Assembly (NCBI GenBank): GCA_903848795.1
Contig: CAINHC010000037.1
Coordinates: 1-51,878 of the forward strand
DNA length: 51,878 nucleotides
From: an uncultured bacterium
Lineage (GTDB): Bacteria; Patescibacteriota; Minisyncoccia; Phycocordibacterales; CAIZLB01
Direction of reading: 5' to 3'
Position numbers and translations under genes: made by a program. Position 1 is the first letter of the stretch. Each line of letters opens with the position of its first letter. Shown here piece after piece: positions 1 through 9,275 of the stretch. Under the pieces are notes generated by a model, which had not been told where the DNA came from, searched no databases, and saw nothing but the letters and a program-made list of their open reading frames with translations.

Positions 1-210
1 CATCAACTACAGGGGGGGGGGAGGGGGAGGGGGACAGGACATCAGCTATAGGAGATAGGTGAGTGTGCGGGAAGGATGCAGCGCATCAACCACAGGGGGG
101 GGGGGGGCTGAGTAGCGGTCAGTGGCGATGGTCAAGGGTAGTGTCATGGATGGCGTTAGGGGTTGCGTCGGTGACTACAATGGCGTGATGTGGTGTGGTA
201 CGAGGAGTAA
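1..210. repeat. G-rich low-complexity region with three degenerate 13-bp repeats
   Basis: No convincing gene is seen here. A motif close to CATCARCYAYAGG occurs at 1-13, 40-52 and 84-96. Two copies run into homopolymer G tracts (10 G at 12-21, 13 G at 95-107). The composition is unlike the AT-rich genes beside it. ORF 122-337 crosses this stretch and the end of the neighbouring gene, and is not protein-like. It lies downstream of the last gene of the minus-strand glycan operon. It may be a contig-edge artefact or a genuine G-rich repeat. Confidence 0.5.
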
Positions 211-1023
211 TTATTTGTGCAATCTAATAAATTGCCAGATTTTGTGTGCTAGTCTTCTTGTAATAAAAAATGGGGGAGCAGGAAGATTGTTAATTTTCCA
301 GACCCTTCTCTGCTCTATCCAGCCTGTAATTCTGTGACCTAGGCTACTAGCGCTTGTACCGCCGTCTCTCATGGTTACTAGAATCTCTGGCAGATATTTT
401 ACTTTTATTTTATAAATTTTTAGTAGACGAAATGTTAGCTCATAGCAAGCTGAAATTGCAAGGGTTGTATCGAAAATCCGGTTGTCCTTTTCTATAAGTT
501 TTTCATAAATCTTTCGTCTAACAAAAAAAGTTGGATGGGGGATACTCCAGCCCCAATTTAGTTTTTCTTCCGCATACTCTCCGGCCTTCCAGTATCTGGT
601 TTGCTTATTGATATCGTTATTGTCGACATAAGCCAAGTCACCGTAGACGGCGTCAACTTCAGGATTGTTTGCGAAAACTTGAACGATTTTGGACAGGACA
701 TTCGGGCTATAAAAGAAGTCGTCTGAATTTAAAATTCCAACAATATCGCCCGTTGCCATTTTTATACCCTTGTTCATTGCATCAAATATTCCCTTATCTG
801 GTTCTGAAATTAGTTTGATATTTAGAGCTGGAAATTTATTTTGATATTTTTTAACAATTTCTTGTGTGCCATCAGTTGATGCCCCATCAATTATTATGTA
901 TTCAAAATTCGAGTCTTGCACCAGTGCTGGATAATTTTGCATCTGTGTAACAACACTATCTAGAGTGTCTTCTAGAGTTTTGGCGGAGTTGTATGTAGGG
1001 GTGATTAGGGTGAGGTTGGGCAT
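211..1023 (-). CDS. Family 2 glycosyltransferase (GT-A fold)
   Basis: Probably transfers a sugar from a nucleotide-sugar donor onto a surface glycan in the cytoplasm. The N-terminus (LTLITPTYNSAKTLEDT) is the GT2 nucleotide-binding strand. It is followed by IIDGASTDGT and the LNSDDFF acidic motif that binds metal and donor. The ATG at 1023 is chosen over the ORF-track start at 1059, because the GT2 fold begins there and the start then sits right against the FkbM stop codon. It is the last gene of the operon. Donor and acceptor cannot be read from the sequence. Confidence 0.88.
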   Translation of the reverse strand: MPNLTLITPTYNSAKTLEDTLDSVVTQMQNYPALVQDSNFEYIIIDGASTDGTQEIVKKYQNKFPALNIKLISEPDKGIFDAMNKGIKMATGDIVGILNSDDFFYSPNVLSKIVQVFANNPEVDAVYGDLAYVDNNDINKQTRYWKAGEYAEEKLNWGWSIPHPTFFVRRKIYEKLIEKDNRIFDTTLAISACYELTFRLLKIYKIKVKYLPEILVTMRDGGTSASSLGHRITGWIEQRRVWKINNLPAPPFFITRRLAHKIWQFIRLHK

Positions 1024-1024
1024 A

Positions 1025-1771
1025 TTATTGATAAGTTGCCAATACAGCATCGGTGTCATCCAAATTAAGTTCGCTGATAGATTCTAGTTTATAATTCAGT
1101 GAGCGTAATAAATTTAAACATTCCTTGTGAACCCCTGTATTGTGTGTGGCTAAAAAGACGGTAGGGTGATATTTTTCCAACATTCTTTGTCCTCCTGTTA
1201 ATACATCAAATTCAGCTCCTTCGACATCCACCTTCATTAGATTTGGAGGTGTTATGATTTCATCATCTATCAGACTGTCTAAATCAAAGGTTGGTACCAA
1301 TAACGCCCCATGCTTTTTTGACAGTGAGCCTGTTGCTGCATGATCACCGTCGTCAAAATACATGAGATCCTTTTTGTTCGATACCGCTCCTGAGACCACT
1401 GTTGAGTTTATACACTTGTTAATCTCAATGTGCCTCTTTAGATAATTCAAATTTTTTGGTGCTGGTTCAAAGGCATAAACTTTACCTGTTGAACCGGTTA
1501 ATTTCGATGCTATTAAAGAGTAAAAACCTACGTTAGCACCGATATCAAATACAACATCGCCCTCTCTAATTTTGCTGGCAAATAATATCTGTTGGTCCTT
1601 TTCATATGTTCCAATCCAATAGGTATTAACCCCTGATCCTTTTATCCATTTTAGTCCCTTCAATATTCCTTGAAAGATGGGTAAAATTGTATTTTTTGGA
1701 ATTAGCTTCAAGGGGAGTCTGAGAGTTGTGCCTACAATTGTTTTATTTGAAATTTGTGAGAAGTCTAGCAT
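1025..1771 (-). CDS. FkbM-family SAM-dependent methyltransferase
   Basis: Predicted O-methyltransferase acting on a sugar of the surface polysaccharide. DVVFDIGANVGFYS is the SAM-binding motif I, YAFEPAPKN is the acidic motif II region, and LMKVDVEGAEFDVL is the diagnostic FkbM motif. At 248 aa the length is normal for the family. It is packed between two glycosyltransferases with gaps of a few bases, so it is co-transcribed with them. It is one of three FkbM domains in this operon, which suggests a heavily methylated glycan. Confidence 0.9.
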   Translation of the reverse strand: MLDFSQISNKTIVGTTLRLPLKLIPKNTILPIFQGILKGLKWIKGSGVNTYWIGTYEKDQQILFASKIREGDVVFDIGANVGFYSLIASKLTGSTGKVYAFEPAPKNLNYLKRHIEINKCINSTVVSGAVSNKKDLMYFDDGDHAATGSLSKKHGALLVPTFDLDSLIDDEIITPPNLMKVDVEGAEFDVLTGGQRMLEKYHPTVFLATHNTGVHKECLNLLRSLNYKLESISELNLDDTDAVLATYQ

Positions 1772-1781
1772 ATCATTTATT

Positions 1782-2696
1782 TTATTTATTGATGAGTCTC
1801 TTTATAATCTTTCCGATGAAAAATCTCCAGAATGGGTAATTGTCTCTCTGTGTTATCTTATCAGATTCTACACTTCTTTCAATCGTTGGTGGTTCCACAA
1901 GGGGGAAGTCCAGATTGAATGATTTCATGTTGCTGAATTTACTCACCCTTCTTGTGTGTGTTGAGTCATTTTGGCTGAATCCTATGTTGGTAATTAGGTT
2001 TACTGAAGGCATCACAGATAAAAAGTTATTGATTAGACAAGTGAGTGTCCATTGATAATCCCATGTATCTATCTTGTTCGCATAGACATTGTTAAAAATT
2101 GATGTCCAATAATAAACGTCTTTTGTATTTTTGAATATTTTCTTTAGATTACCTTCCCTCTTTATTTTAGGCCATGATTCTATTTGAACGTCATATTTAT
2201 TCCATACCCTGCGCCATGTCGCCCATCCCCAGATGTGTGGATATCTTGAAAAATAATAACTATATTCATTTTTTACTTTTCCAAATTGAAAATTGTTTCC
2301 GCTAATCATTCCAATTTTTTCTTCGTCTCTATATTTTGCCAGCATTTCCTCGCAGAATTTGAAGAATGACTCATTGGGTAGACAATCATCTTCTAAAATA
2401 ATACCTTCTTCTACATTTTCAAAAAACCAATCTATTCCAGACGATACTCTTTTTTTGCAACCTAAATTTATGTCTGAATAGTTTTTAAACACTTCACAGT
2501 CCCAATCTACTAAATCGATTATTTTTCTAGTTTCTTCACATTTGAGATCTTCTAAATCCTTATTTGCTCTTGGTCCATCAGCTACAACATATAATTTTGA
2601 AGGTCTAATTTTTCTAATCTCATTAAAAACCTTGGCCGTTACATCAGGGCGATTAAATATTATAAATAAAATTGGAGTTTTGAATCTTGATTCCAT
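1782..2696 (-). CDS. Nucleotide-diphospho-sugar transferase, HlpA-like glycosyltransferase
   Basis: Cytoplasmic GT-A-fold protein. The N-terminus TPILFIIFNRPDVTAKVF and the GIILEDDCLPNESFF segment, an acidic EDD that likely holds the metal, match the group often annotated as sugar transferase or hemolytic protein HlpA-like. The mid region PHIWGWATWRRVW is rich in aromatic residues, as usual for this group. It is tightly packed in the operon. The sugar donor is not predictable. The family call is from motif recognition. Confidence 0.8.
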   Translation of the reverse strand: MESRFKTPILFIIFNRPDVTAKVFNEIRKIRPSKLYVVADGPRANKDLEDLKCEETRKIIDLVDWDCEVFKNYSDINLGCKKRVSSGIDWFFENVEEGIILEDDCLPNESFFKFCEEMLAKYRDEEKIGMISGNNFQFGKVKNEYSYYFSRYPHIWGWATWRRVWNKYDVQIESWPKIKREGNLKKIFKNTKDVYYWTSIFNNVYANKIDTWDYQWTLTCLINNFLSVMPSVNLITNIGFSQNDSTHTRRVSKFSNMKSFNLDFPLVEPPTIERSVESDKITQRDNYPFWRFFIGKIIKRLINK

Positions 2697-2705
2697 ATGT
2701 TTATA

Positions 2706-3416
2706 TTATATGTATTTACAGATAAAGAATAGGGTGCGAACTAGTGGGTTTGGGACCGGTAGTTTATTGTCTCTCATTTCCTTAAGATATAAGTCATTAT
2801 TTAAGTCACCAAGAGAGTCTCCTCGTTTCATAAAAATTGTTGAAGAAACTGGTATATATTTAAACTTAGCTTCTTGTTTATTTGCTATTCTAACGAATAA
2901 ATCTAGGTCTCCACATATTCTAAATTTATTATATTGCAAGCCTCCAACTAAATTATAAATTCTCTTGGAAAAAATAATGCTTGGTTGTATGGCGGGGATG
3001 CAGCCATGTTTTAGAAAGAATTTTCCAAATCTTCTACCTTTTCCAAATTCAGTATGTTGATCTTTTATAAAAAAGTATTTACCATCAGAATAAATAAAAT
3101 CAATATTTGATTTGACAGCTTCAGAGTACATCAACTCAAATCCATCTTTAATTATTCTGTCATCAGAATTTACCCATGTAAACAAATCTCCTGACGCCGC
3201 CATGAAGCCTTGGTGAATTGCTCCGTACATTCCAGTTTTTTCTGTTTGTTTTAATAATCTCACATGAGGGTATCTTGATATTATATTTATCGATTCATCA
3301 TTTGACCCTCCATCAACAATAATGTGTTCAAAGGGTATATCTAGTAACATAACCGACTTGATGTTGTCCTCTAGGTATTTGCCATTATTTAAATTAGGTG
3401 TGATTATGGATAACAT
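2706..3416 (-). CDS. Family 2 glycosyltransferase
   Basis: Begins MLSIITPNLNNGKYLEDN, the canonical GT2 N-terminus, then HIIVDGGSNDES and TWVNSDDRI (the acidic DxD equivalent). The 236 aa length fits a single catalytic domain of the WcaA/colanic type. It is spaced 1 bp from the upstream glycosyltransferase and 9 bp from the downstream one, so it is translated as part of the same message. It presumably adds one sugar to the lipid-linked repeat unit. Specificity is unknown. Confidence 0.87.
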   Translation of the reverse strand: MLSIITPNLNNGKYLEDNIKSVMLLDIPFEHIIVDGGSNDESINIISRYPHVRLLKQTEKTGMYGAIHQGFMAASGDLFTWVNSDDRIIKDGFELMYSEAVKSNIDFIYSDGKYFFIKDQHTEFGKGRRFGKFFLKHGCIPAIQPSIIFSKRIYNLVGGLQYNKFRICGDLDLFVRIANKQEAKFKYIPVSSTIFMKRGDSLGDLNNDLYLKEMRDNKLPVPNPLVRTLFFICKYI

Positions 3417-3417
3417 T

Positions 3418-4371
3418 TTAATAGTGAATAAGTTTAATTAGATATCGCTTAACTTTTTTAATGTTTTTGGTTATATAATTTTCTTGAATAGATATCGGTC
3501 TTCTTCCAGTTTGCTTAATAAATTCATCTTCTAGTTCTTTTATATGCCAAATTTGTAATGGCTCGAAGAATAATATACCATGCTCATCAAATAATTTTTT
3601 GATTTCTTGTAGGTGCCAGGTGGGCTTTAAATCTTCTGCTGTTTTTAGTGAATCTACACCCTCTATCCACTCTGGTTTTACTTTAGATAGTTTTGAGATA
3701 TCACAATCTAAAGAGTGTGAATATGCAGAATTTATCGATATGTAATCGTTTGGTTTTTTAACTAATTCAGTGCAACGATATAATATTTGCTTGAATTGAG
3801 TTTTATTCCAAGATAGCCATTGTAGGTGAATAATTGGTAGGCTATCTATCTTTTTGCAATTATTTAGGAAAGCTGGTGGTACCCTGGCTACGTGGTCGTT
3901 TATTATAATTTCCTCTCCATAATTTGTTGCTCCGTCATCTAGCCAAGCGGCTCTTTGGTAGTTTCTGTACCAAACGCCAGTGTCATTGTAATACTCTGTA
4001 GATTTCCAAAGCTGTATCCATGGAAATCTGAAACTATCTCCAACTTTGAAATCAGTTTCATTTAAAAACTTTTCAAATAGTTTTGGTGGTATGTACTCAT
4101 CTGCATCTAGAGATATTATTAAGTTGTTATCACCAAATTGTCTGGCTGTCTTCAGTAGATCCCACCTAACTTGATTGGAGTGCCCATCTCTTGGGTTGTC
4201 GATAATGATAACCTTTGGAAATTTTTTATATATCTCCATTGAACCATCGGTTGACATCTGGTCTGCGATGATTATTGTGTCACAATATTTAGATATTACG
4301 TTTAAAGTAACGGGCAGTACATCAGCCTCATTCTTGACCGGCATTAGACATATTACTTTTGGTCTTTTCAT
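3418..4371 (-). CDS. Family 2 glycosyltransferase
   Basis: The N-terminus KVICLMPVKNEADVLPVTL and ISLDADEYIPP (a DxD-type motif) are GT2 hallmarks of the group with a long C-terminal extension that also includes SunS-like transferases. A large substrate region rich in Trp and Tyr follows (RNYQRAAWLDDGATNYGEE). Positioned between a GT4 and a GT2 gene with gaps under 10 bp. Likely part of the surface glycan assembly line. Confidence 0.85.
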   Translation of the reverse strand: MKRPKVICLMPVKNEADVLPVTLNVISKYCDTIIIADQMSTDGSMEIYKKFPKVIIIDNPRDGHSNQVRWDLLKTARQFGDNNLIISLDADEYIPPKLFEKFLNETDFKVGDSFRFPWIQLWKSTEYYNDTGVWYRNYQRAAWLDDGATNYGEEIIINDHVARVPPAFLNNCKKIDSLPIIHLQWLSWNKTQFKQILYRCTELVKKPNDYISINSAYSHSLDCDISKLSKVKPEWIEGVDSLKTAEDLKPTWHLQEIKKLFDEHGILFFEPLQIWHIKELEDEFIKQTGRRPISIQENYITKNIKKVKRYLIKLIHY

Positions 4372-4376
4372 TTTGT

Positions 4377-5600
4377 TTACTTCTTCAATATCTTCTTTAG
4401 CTTTCTGTATATTAGTAATGTATATCTATTATACAGCATTTTCTTGATTCGATTTACTAGGTCAAAATATAGCCTTCGGGGTTTGTTGGGGAAGGGGTTT
4501 TGAATAACATCTTTATATATATCAACAATCTTAGATATTTGATTTTTTAACTCGTACATTTCACTGAATCTCTTTTTGGCCTCTGAAGAACGGAATTTGT
4601 AGTACTCCTTATCCTCCATCAGCTTCTTAAGTTCGGCGGCGTAGTCCTCGATTTTATCAAGAACTCTTCCACCCTCACTGATACATTCTATGTGGCCATT
4701 TGCGTAAGATGATGAGTGGCTTACTATGGGTAGTCCGAAATACATCGCTTCCGCAATAGCAGCTGAATTTACTTCGCCATCTTTTCTGCCATGAGAAAAT
4801 ACATCCAATGTTGATACAAAATCATATATATCATCTTGAGTTTCGGCGTATGGTAAAAATATAATATTTTTGATATTTAAATCTTTTGCCTGCTTTTTAT
4901 ACAAGTCACTACCATTCAGCATTAAAAATACTGTGTTCTCATTTTCAATCTTTTTGTATGCATCAAGTGGAATAGGGGAGTAAATCCAGTCATCTTTTCT
5001 TTGATGAAAACCATATATAAATTTATTTTCAATATTCAATTTTTCCCGTAATCCCGCATACTTCTTTCTTGGAATATCAAGAAACGTTGATATAACTTCA
5101 ACTCTACTTGCATCACCACCTTTTTTGACCCATTGGTCTGCTGACCATTTTGAAATATGTAATACTCTAGAAATATTATATTGATTATCAACCCCAGCCA
5201 GTAGATGTAATGAGTCCACTATGGGAGTACTTCTGATTTTTGTAAAAGGATATTCTGGGTAACCGCCTCTGCCTGTTTGAATGATGTCATAATTATTTTC
5301 ATCAAACTTTTCCCAAAAATCTGTACCCACCCAATCATGGGTAGGGGAATTTATATCCTTTGCCTCAATATTAAACTTAATTAAGTTGACTTTACTTCTC
5401 TCCATAAATTGCACACGTTCTGGATCGGTGTTCAGGTGTTTATAATCACTTCCAATATATGGAGCCGAATCGCAATAAAAATAATCAACACTAAAATACT
5501 CAGTTGGTAGATTGACCGCTAAAACTTGAAGAAATTTTTCAGTTCCACCAGCAGATAATCCGCCAAACTTGATAAATGCGATTTTTATTTTTTTGTTCAT
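4377..5600 (-). CDS. Family 4-type glycosyltransferase (GT-B fold)
   Basis: The N-terminus KIAFIKFGGLSAGGTEKFLQ is the Gly-rich acceptor-side loop of GT-B enzymes. The C-terminal half has FSHGRKDGEVNSAAIAEAMYFGLPIVSH, the E-x7-E donor-binding region of glycosyltransferase group 1. It has 407 aa, typical for GT4. It probably transfers a sugar to the growing polysaccharide at the inner face of the membrane. The specificity is unknown. Confidence 0.87.
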   Translation of the reverse strand: MNKKIKIAFIKFGGLSAGGTEKFLQVLAVNLPTEYFSVDYFYCDSAPYIGSDYKHLNTDPERVQFMERSKVNLIKFNIEAKDINSPTHDWVGTDFWEKFDENNYDIIQTGRGGYPEYPFTKIRSTPIVDSLHLLAGVDNQYNISRVLHISKWSADQWVKKGGDASRVEVISTFLDIPRKKYAGLREKLNIENKFIYGFHQRKDDWIYSPIPLDAYKKIENENTVFLMLNGSDLYKKQAKDLNIKNIIFLPYAETQDDIYDFVSTLDVFSHGRKDGEVNSAAIAEAMYFGLPIVSHSSSYANGHIECISEGGRVLDKIEDYAAELKKLMEDKEYYKFRSSEAKKRFSEMYELKNQISKIVDIYKDVIQNPFPNKPRRLYFDLVNRIKKMLYNRYTLLIYRKLKKILKK

Positions 5601-5609
5601 TGTCGATTT

Positions 5610-6569
5610 CTATTGTAATTCTGGAGCGTTTTGTTCAATTAGAATTTCTTCGATAGCTTTCTTGACTGCTTCGTTTGAAGATAGCGAAGGAGACCAGCCA
5701 AGTGCTTTTAGTTTTGTAGCGTCGTATTTGAACTCTGACACATCCCCAACCCAACCTCTGTTGCTTTCTCCGTACTTAATTGGTGAGTTTAAATTCATTG
5801 ATGATACGACCATCTCAGCAATTTCAGACACTCTTGTTCGGTTATCTACTCCAATATTATAAACATTAAATTCATCATTTGAATTATTCCATATAAATAA
5901 TATTGCGTTTACAAGTTCTTTTACGTATATATATGGTTTGATTTGCTGACCGTTTCCTAGTACTTCTAGCTCTGCGGGATTGTTTTTGAGCTTTCTAATG
6001 AAATCATATATTGCTCCATGTGTAGCATATTCGCCAACGACATTTGGAAATCTTGCGATCCAGACTTGAATTCCATAGTTATGAGAATATGCACTAAGAT
6101 ACCCTTCAGAAGCTAACTTAGCTGCGCCGTAGTGTGAGATTGGTAGTAATGGTCCAGAGTTTTCATTTACTGCTAAATTTGTATCCCCATAAATTGCACC
6201 AGTAGAGCAGAAAAATATTTCTTTAATACTATGTACCCTAGCTTTCTCTAAGACTGCAATTGTTGTATTAAATGTGTTAAGTAAATCTACTTGTGGTGAT
6301 TTGCTGCTACTTGCAATATCTGAGTTTGCAGCCAAATGAAAAATCATATCAAATTTATTTGAAACAAAGATATTTTCAAATTCATCAGGATTCAACAGTT
6401 CACCTTTTATAAAAGTGAAGTTGATGTTATTTTTAAAGCGAGAGATGTTTCTTGTTGTTCCCAATGATAGGTTATCATATACCAAAACCTTGTGACCTAA
6501 TTTTAGAAGTTCTTCGCATAGATGATTGCCGATAAAACCAGCACCACCAGTAACTAATATATTTTGCAT
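5610..6569 (-). CDS. NAD-dependent sugar epimerase/dehydratase (extended SDR)
   Basis: The Rossmann motif GGAGFIGNHL lies right at the N-terminus. The catalytic Tyr and Lys are seen in ISHYGAAKLASEG (YxxxK), preceded by the Ser/Thr region FFCSTGAIYG. This is the extended SDR fold used for NDP-sugar 4-epimerases and dehydratases. The ATG at 6569 (MQNILVTGG) is preferred to the track start at 6611, which would overlap the transaldolase gene. It follows the heptose genes, so an NDP-heptose modifying role is a reasonable guess. Confidence 0.88.
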   Translation of the reverse strand: MQNILVTGGAGFIGNHLCEELLKLGHKVLVYDNLSLGTTRNISRFKNNINFTFIKGELLNPDEFENIFVSNKFDMIFHLAANSDIASSSKSPQVDLLNTFNTTIAVLEKARVHSIKEIFFCSTGAIYGDTNLAVNENSGPLLPISHYGAAKLASEGYLSAYSHNYGIQVWIARFPNVVGEYATHGAIYDFIRKLKNNPAELEVLGNGQQIKPYIYVKELVNAILFIWNNSNDEFNVYNIGVDNRTRVSEIAEMVVSSMNLNSPIKYGESNRGWVGDVSEFKYDATKLKALGWSPSLSSNEAVKKAIEEILIEQNAPELQ

Positions 6570-6579
6570 AATAGTATTA

Positions 6580-7296
6580 TTATATATTAAAACCTGCACT
6601 TTGTGCGTCATTATAAAACATCTTGACTGTATCGAGGGAATACTGATCTAAATCATATCCTACCAATGATAATTTCTTCAAAATATCATTTGTGACAGTT
6701 ATTATTTGGCAGCCTATTTCATCCGCTTGGAATATATTTAGTAATTCTCTTGGACTTGCCCAAATTAATTCAGCTTTTGGATTTGATTTCAAAATGTTAA
6801 CGGCCTCTTTCATTAGAGGTAGGGGATCGTATCCTGTATCAGCTATTCTTCCTGCAAATACCGATACATAACTTGGCACTTCTGGATTTAGTGATTTGAC
6901 CACATTTTGTACTTGGTCTAGAGTCATCATTGCTGTAACATTAAGTTTTACACCCTTATCAGATAGACGTTTAATCAATGGGTAACAAACTTCTTGCTTT
7001 GTGTTTGTGATTGGTATTTTTACATAGACATTTTCACCCCAACTGGCTATTTCTATTGCCTGTCTTTCCATTTCTTCAAAATCATCAGAAAAAACTTCAA
7101 ATGAGATGGATTTATCTTTGATGGTCGCTAATATATCTTTAGCGAAAGCATTGTAGTCGGTAATACCCGCCTTCTTCATTAGTGTTGGATTTGTAGTAAG
7201 TCCTTTTATGTAATCCTTTTCATACATCTCTATCATTCCAGCTTTATCTGCTCCATCGGCAAAAATCTTTACATTTAAATCTTTTATTGCTTTCAT
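6580..7296 (-). CDS. tal: Transaldolase (MipB/TalC-like small type)
   Basis: Transfers a dihydroxyacetone unit between sugar phosphates and can produce or consume sedoheptulose 7-phosphate. KIFADGADKAGM and KGLTTNPTLMKKAG form the start of the barrel. The Schiff-base lysine is in NVYVKIPIT (about K93). At 238 aa it belongs to the short fructose-6-phosphate aldolase/transaldolase subfamily. It sits directly after gmhB in the heptose cluster, which suggests it supplies S7P to the pathway. That link is an inference from position. Confidence 0.9.
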   Translation of the reverse strand: MKAIKDLNVKIFADGADKAGMIEMYEKDYIKGLTTNPTLMKKAGITDYNAFAKDILATIKDKSISFEVFSDDFEEMERQAIEIASWGENVYVKIPITNTKQEVCYPLIKRLSDKGVKLNVTAMMTLDQVQNVVKSLNPEVPSYVSVFAGRIADTGYDPLPLMKEAVNILKSNPKAELIWASPRELLNIFQADEIGCQIITVTNDILKKLSLVGYDLDQYSLDTVKMFYNDAQSAGFNI

Positions 7297-7297
7297 T

Positions 7298-7867
7298 TTA
7301 TTTTAATATTAAATTAATAATCTCAGATAAATCATTTACTTTGTAATCAGGTGAACTAAGACCTCTCTTTTTGGCTGAATGTTCATTATGTACCTGTATA
7401 GTCTTAATTTTAGCATTTTTTCCACATTCGATATCACTATCTTGATCTCCTATTATCCATGAATTTGTAATATCCAAATCATAATCCTGTATGGCTTTTT
7501 GTATAAAAAATGGTTTTGGTTTGCGACATTCACATGTTCCAGAGTACTCTGGGACAATGCCATTTGGATGATGATAACAATAATAATACTCCTTAATTTT
7601 GATGTCGCAATCCTTCACTTTTTCTCTAAGTATTTCTTGTATTTCCTTTATATTTTCCAAGGTTGTTTTTCCCTTTGCGTAACTTGGTTGATTTGATATT
7701 ACAAAAATGTAGTAGCCTTGATCGTAAAGTTTTTTGATTATGTCAAGGGATCCCGGTATTAATTCGAAATCTTTAGGGTAGTGAGGAGATTCATATTCAT
7801 CTGTTTTTGGATTAAATATTAATTGATTAATCACCCCGTCTCTATCAAAAAAAACTGCTTTGTTCAT
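7298..7867 (-). CDS. gmhB: D-glycero-D-manno-heptose 1,7-bisphosphate 7-phosphatase
   Basis: HAD-superfamily IIIA phosphatase. FFDRDGVIN carries the nucleophile Asp (DxDG). VISNQPSYAKG is motif II, and SWIIGDQDSDIECG is the C-terminal acidic motif. The zinc site of GmhB is visible as CYHHPNG...CECRKPKP. It removes the 7-phosphate to give heptose 1-phosphate. It overlaps or abuts gmhA and tal in one operon, as expected for the GDP-heptose route. Confidence 0.9.
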   Translation of the reverse strand: MNKAVFFDRDGVINQLIFNPKTDEYESPHYPKDFELIPGSLDIIKKLYDQGYYIFVISNQPSYAKGKTTLENIKEIQEILREKVKDCDIKIKEYYYCYHHPNGIVPEYSGTCECRKPKPFFIQKAIQDYDLDITNSWIIGDQDSDIECGKNAKIKTIQVHNEHSAKKRGLSSPDYKVNDLSEIINLILK

Positions 7868-8572
7868 TTATTTAGTTGATTCCCACTTTGCTTCTTGAAC
7901 CTTTAAAAGAGGGTTAGAGACCATTAAGTGCCAAATTACGGCATGGAATGATTCTGTTAGAGGAGTTACCATGTCTGGGTTTATAGTTGGTATTATGATT
8001 GCGACATCAGCAACTTTTGCAGTATATCCGCCATCTCTACCTACAATGCCGAAAACCTTAGCCCCAACTTCCTTTGCATGTCTCAGAGCGGTTACTATGT
8101 TTGCACTAATATTTTTTTCTTCATTTCCACCGCCAACAGAAATTACAAAAATACAGTCTTTTGAATTTAATCTGCTTCCTCTTAGCCAATTTACAAAAAC
8201 CGAATCCCATCCATCATCGTTAGTACGTGCTGTTAGTTCTGACACATTGTCAGTTGGGGCGTAGGCTTCAATACCTACTAATTTTCTAAAGTCATTTACG
8301 GCATGTCCTGCATTTCCAGCACTTCCTCCAACACCAAGTATAAAAAGTCTACCTCCTTTATTTCTTACATTTAAAATTAATTTGACTGCTTTTTCTATAG
8401 CAACCTTATCTACCGTCTTACTGATTTGTTCAACTGCCTGTAAGTATGAATTGATGTAGTCGGTATTATCTACATAACTCTTTTCAATAGAAGCAATACG
8501 TTCGCGCAAAAAAGCTATCTCTTCGTCCGAGTTTTTAAACTGTTTTTCTTCTTGTAAAAATTCTGAATTCAT
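7868..8572 (-). CDS. gmhA: Sedoheptulose 7-phosphate isomerase, SIS domain
   Basis: Converts sedoheptulose 7-phosphate to D-glycero-D-manno-heptose 7-phosphate. The SIS-domain phosphate loop is RLFILGVGGSAGNAGHAVNDF, followed by the family signature region ELTARTNDDGW. At 234 aa it is somewhat longer than the usual 190-200 aa, owing to an N-terminal helical extension. It overlaps hddC by 4 bp, a sign of translational coupling. Confidence 0.9.
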   Translation of the reverse strand: MNSEFLQEEKQFKNSDEEIAFLRERIASIEKSYVDNTDYINSYLQAVEQISKTVDKVAIEKAVKLILNVRNKGGRLFILGVGGSAGNAGHAVNDFRKLVGIEAYAPTDNVSELTARTNDDGWDSVFVNWLRGSRLNSKDCIFVISVGGGNEEKNISANIVTALRHAKEVGAKVFGIVGRDGGYTAKVADVAIIIPTINPDMVTPLTESFHAVIWHLMVSNPLLKVQEAKWESTK

Positions 8573-9270
8573 TTTGTAGTAATTAATTTTTTAAACTCCT
8601 CAATTCCATTAAAAGAGCCTATTTCATAAAATCTTTGCTCGGTCTCAAATCCTAGTAATTTGTTATCTTCAGCTAGGTCTCTATAGATATTGGCTAAGTC
8701 ATACACCTCGCCATCCCCAACACAATTAAAGCATGTTTTGGTTACAATGCCTAGTCCATAATCTATGAAATTCATCTCCGGTACAATATTGACTTTGTCG
8801 TATTTTGTTATCTTGTTTTCTGAGAAAATTACATTGCTTTTGTCCCATTGGTTGTCATTTTTAATTACAGTCATGAGAGCAGGTTTATTGCTTGTTGTGA
8901 ATAATTTTGAAACTTCTTCAAAATTAATTGGCAAGTACGAATCACCATACATTATAAAAAATGTATCAGGAAGATAGGGGAGCGCTTTTTTAATTGCACC
9001 AGCTGTGCCAAGTAATTTATCTCCATCATATGAATATTTGATATTTAATCCAAATTTATCACCATCGCCAATCAGATCCTCAATCTGTTCACCTAAATAG
9101 CCAACACAGATAACGATATTTTTTATACCTTGCTCCTTTAATAATTTTAATTGAAATTCTATAAAAGGCTTTCCATTTATGTCTATCAAGGATTTTGGAA
9201 TAGAGTGACTTATTGGTCGAAGTCTGGTTGCCAGTCCGCCAGATAATAAAACAAGGTCGGTAATCATCAT
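8569..9270 (-). CDS. hddC: D-glycero-alpha-D-manno-heptose 1-phosphate guanylyltransferase
   Basis: Nucleotidyltransferase fold: VLLSGGLATRLRPISHSIPKSLIDINGKPF holds the Gly-rich NTP loop and the signature Lys. MYGDSYLP provides the metal-binding Asp. The protein has 233 aa, matching HddC rather than longer pyrophosphorylases. Its operon partners (gmhA, gmhB, and hddA upstream) point to GDP-activated heptose as product. By motif alone a glucose-1-phosphate-type transferase would also be possible. ATG at 9267 is an equally good start. Confidence 0.85.
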   Translation of the reverse strand: MMITDLVLLSGGLATRLRPISHSIPKSLIDINGKPFIEFQLKLLKEQGIKNIVICVGYLGEQIEDLIGDGDKFGLNIKYSYDGDKLLGTAGAIKKALPYLPDTFFIMYGDSYLPINFEEVSKLFTTSNKPALMTVIKNDNQWDKSNVIFSENKITKYDKVNIVPEMNFIDYGLGIVTKTCFNCVGDGEVYDLANIYRDLAEDNKLLGFETEQRFYEIGSFNGIEEFKKLITTK

Positions 9271-9275
9271 GTCTC

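Noticed and set aside
122-337. ORF of 71 aa in the G-rich left end
   Set aside because: Low-complexity composition, runs antisense over the end of a clear GT2 gene, and resembles no protein.
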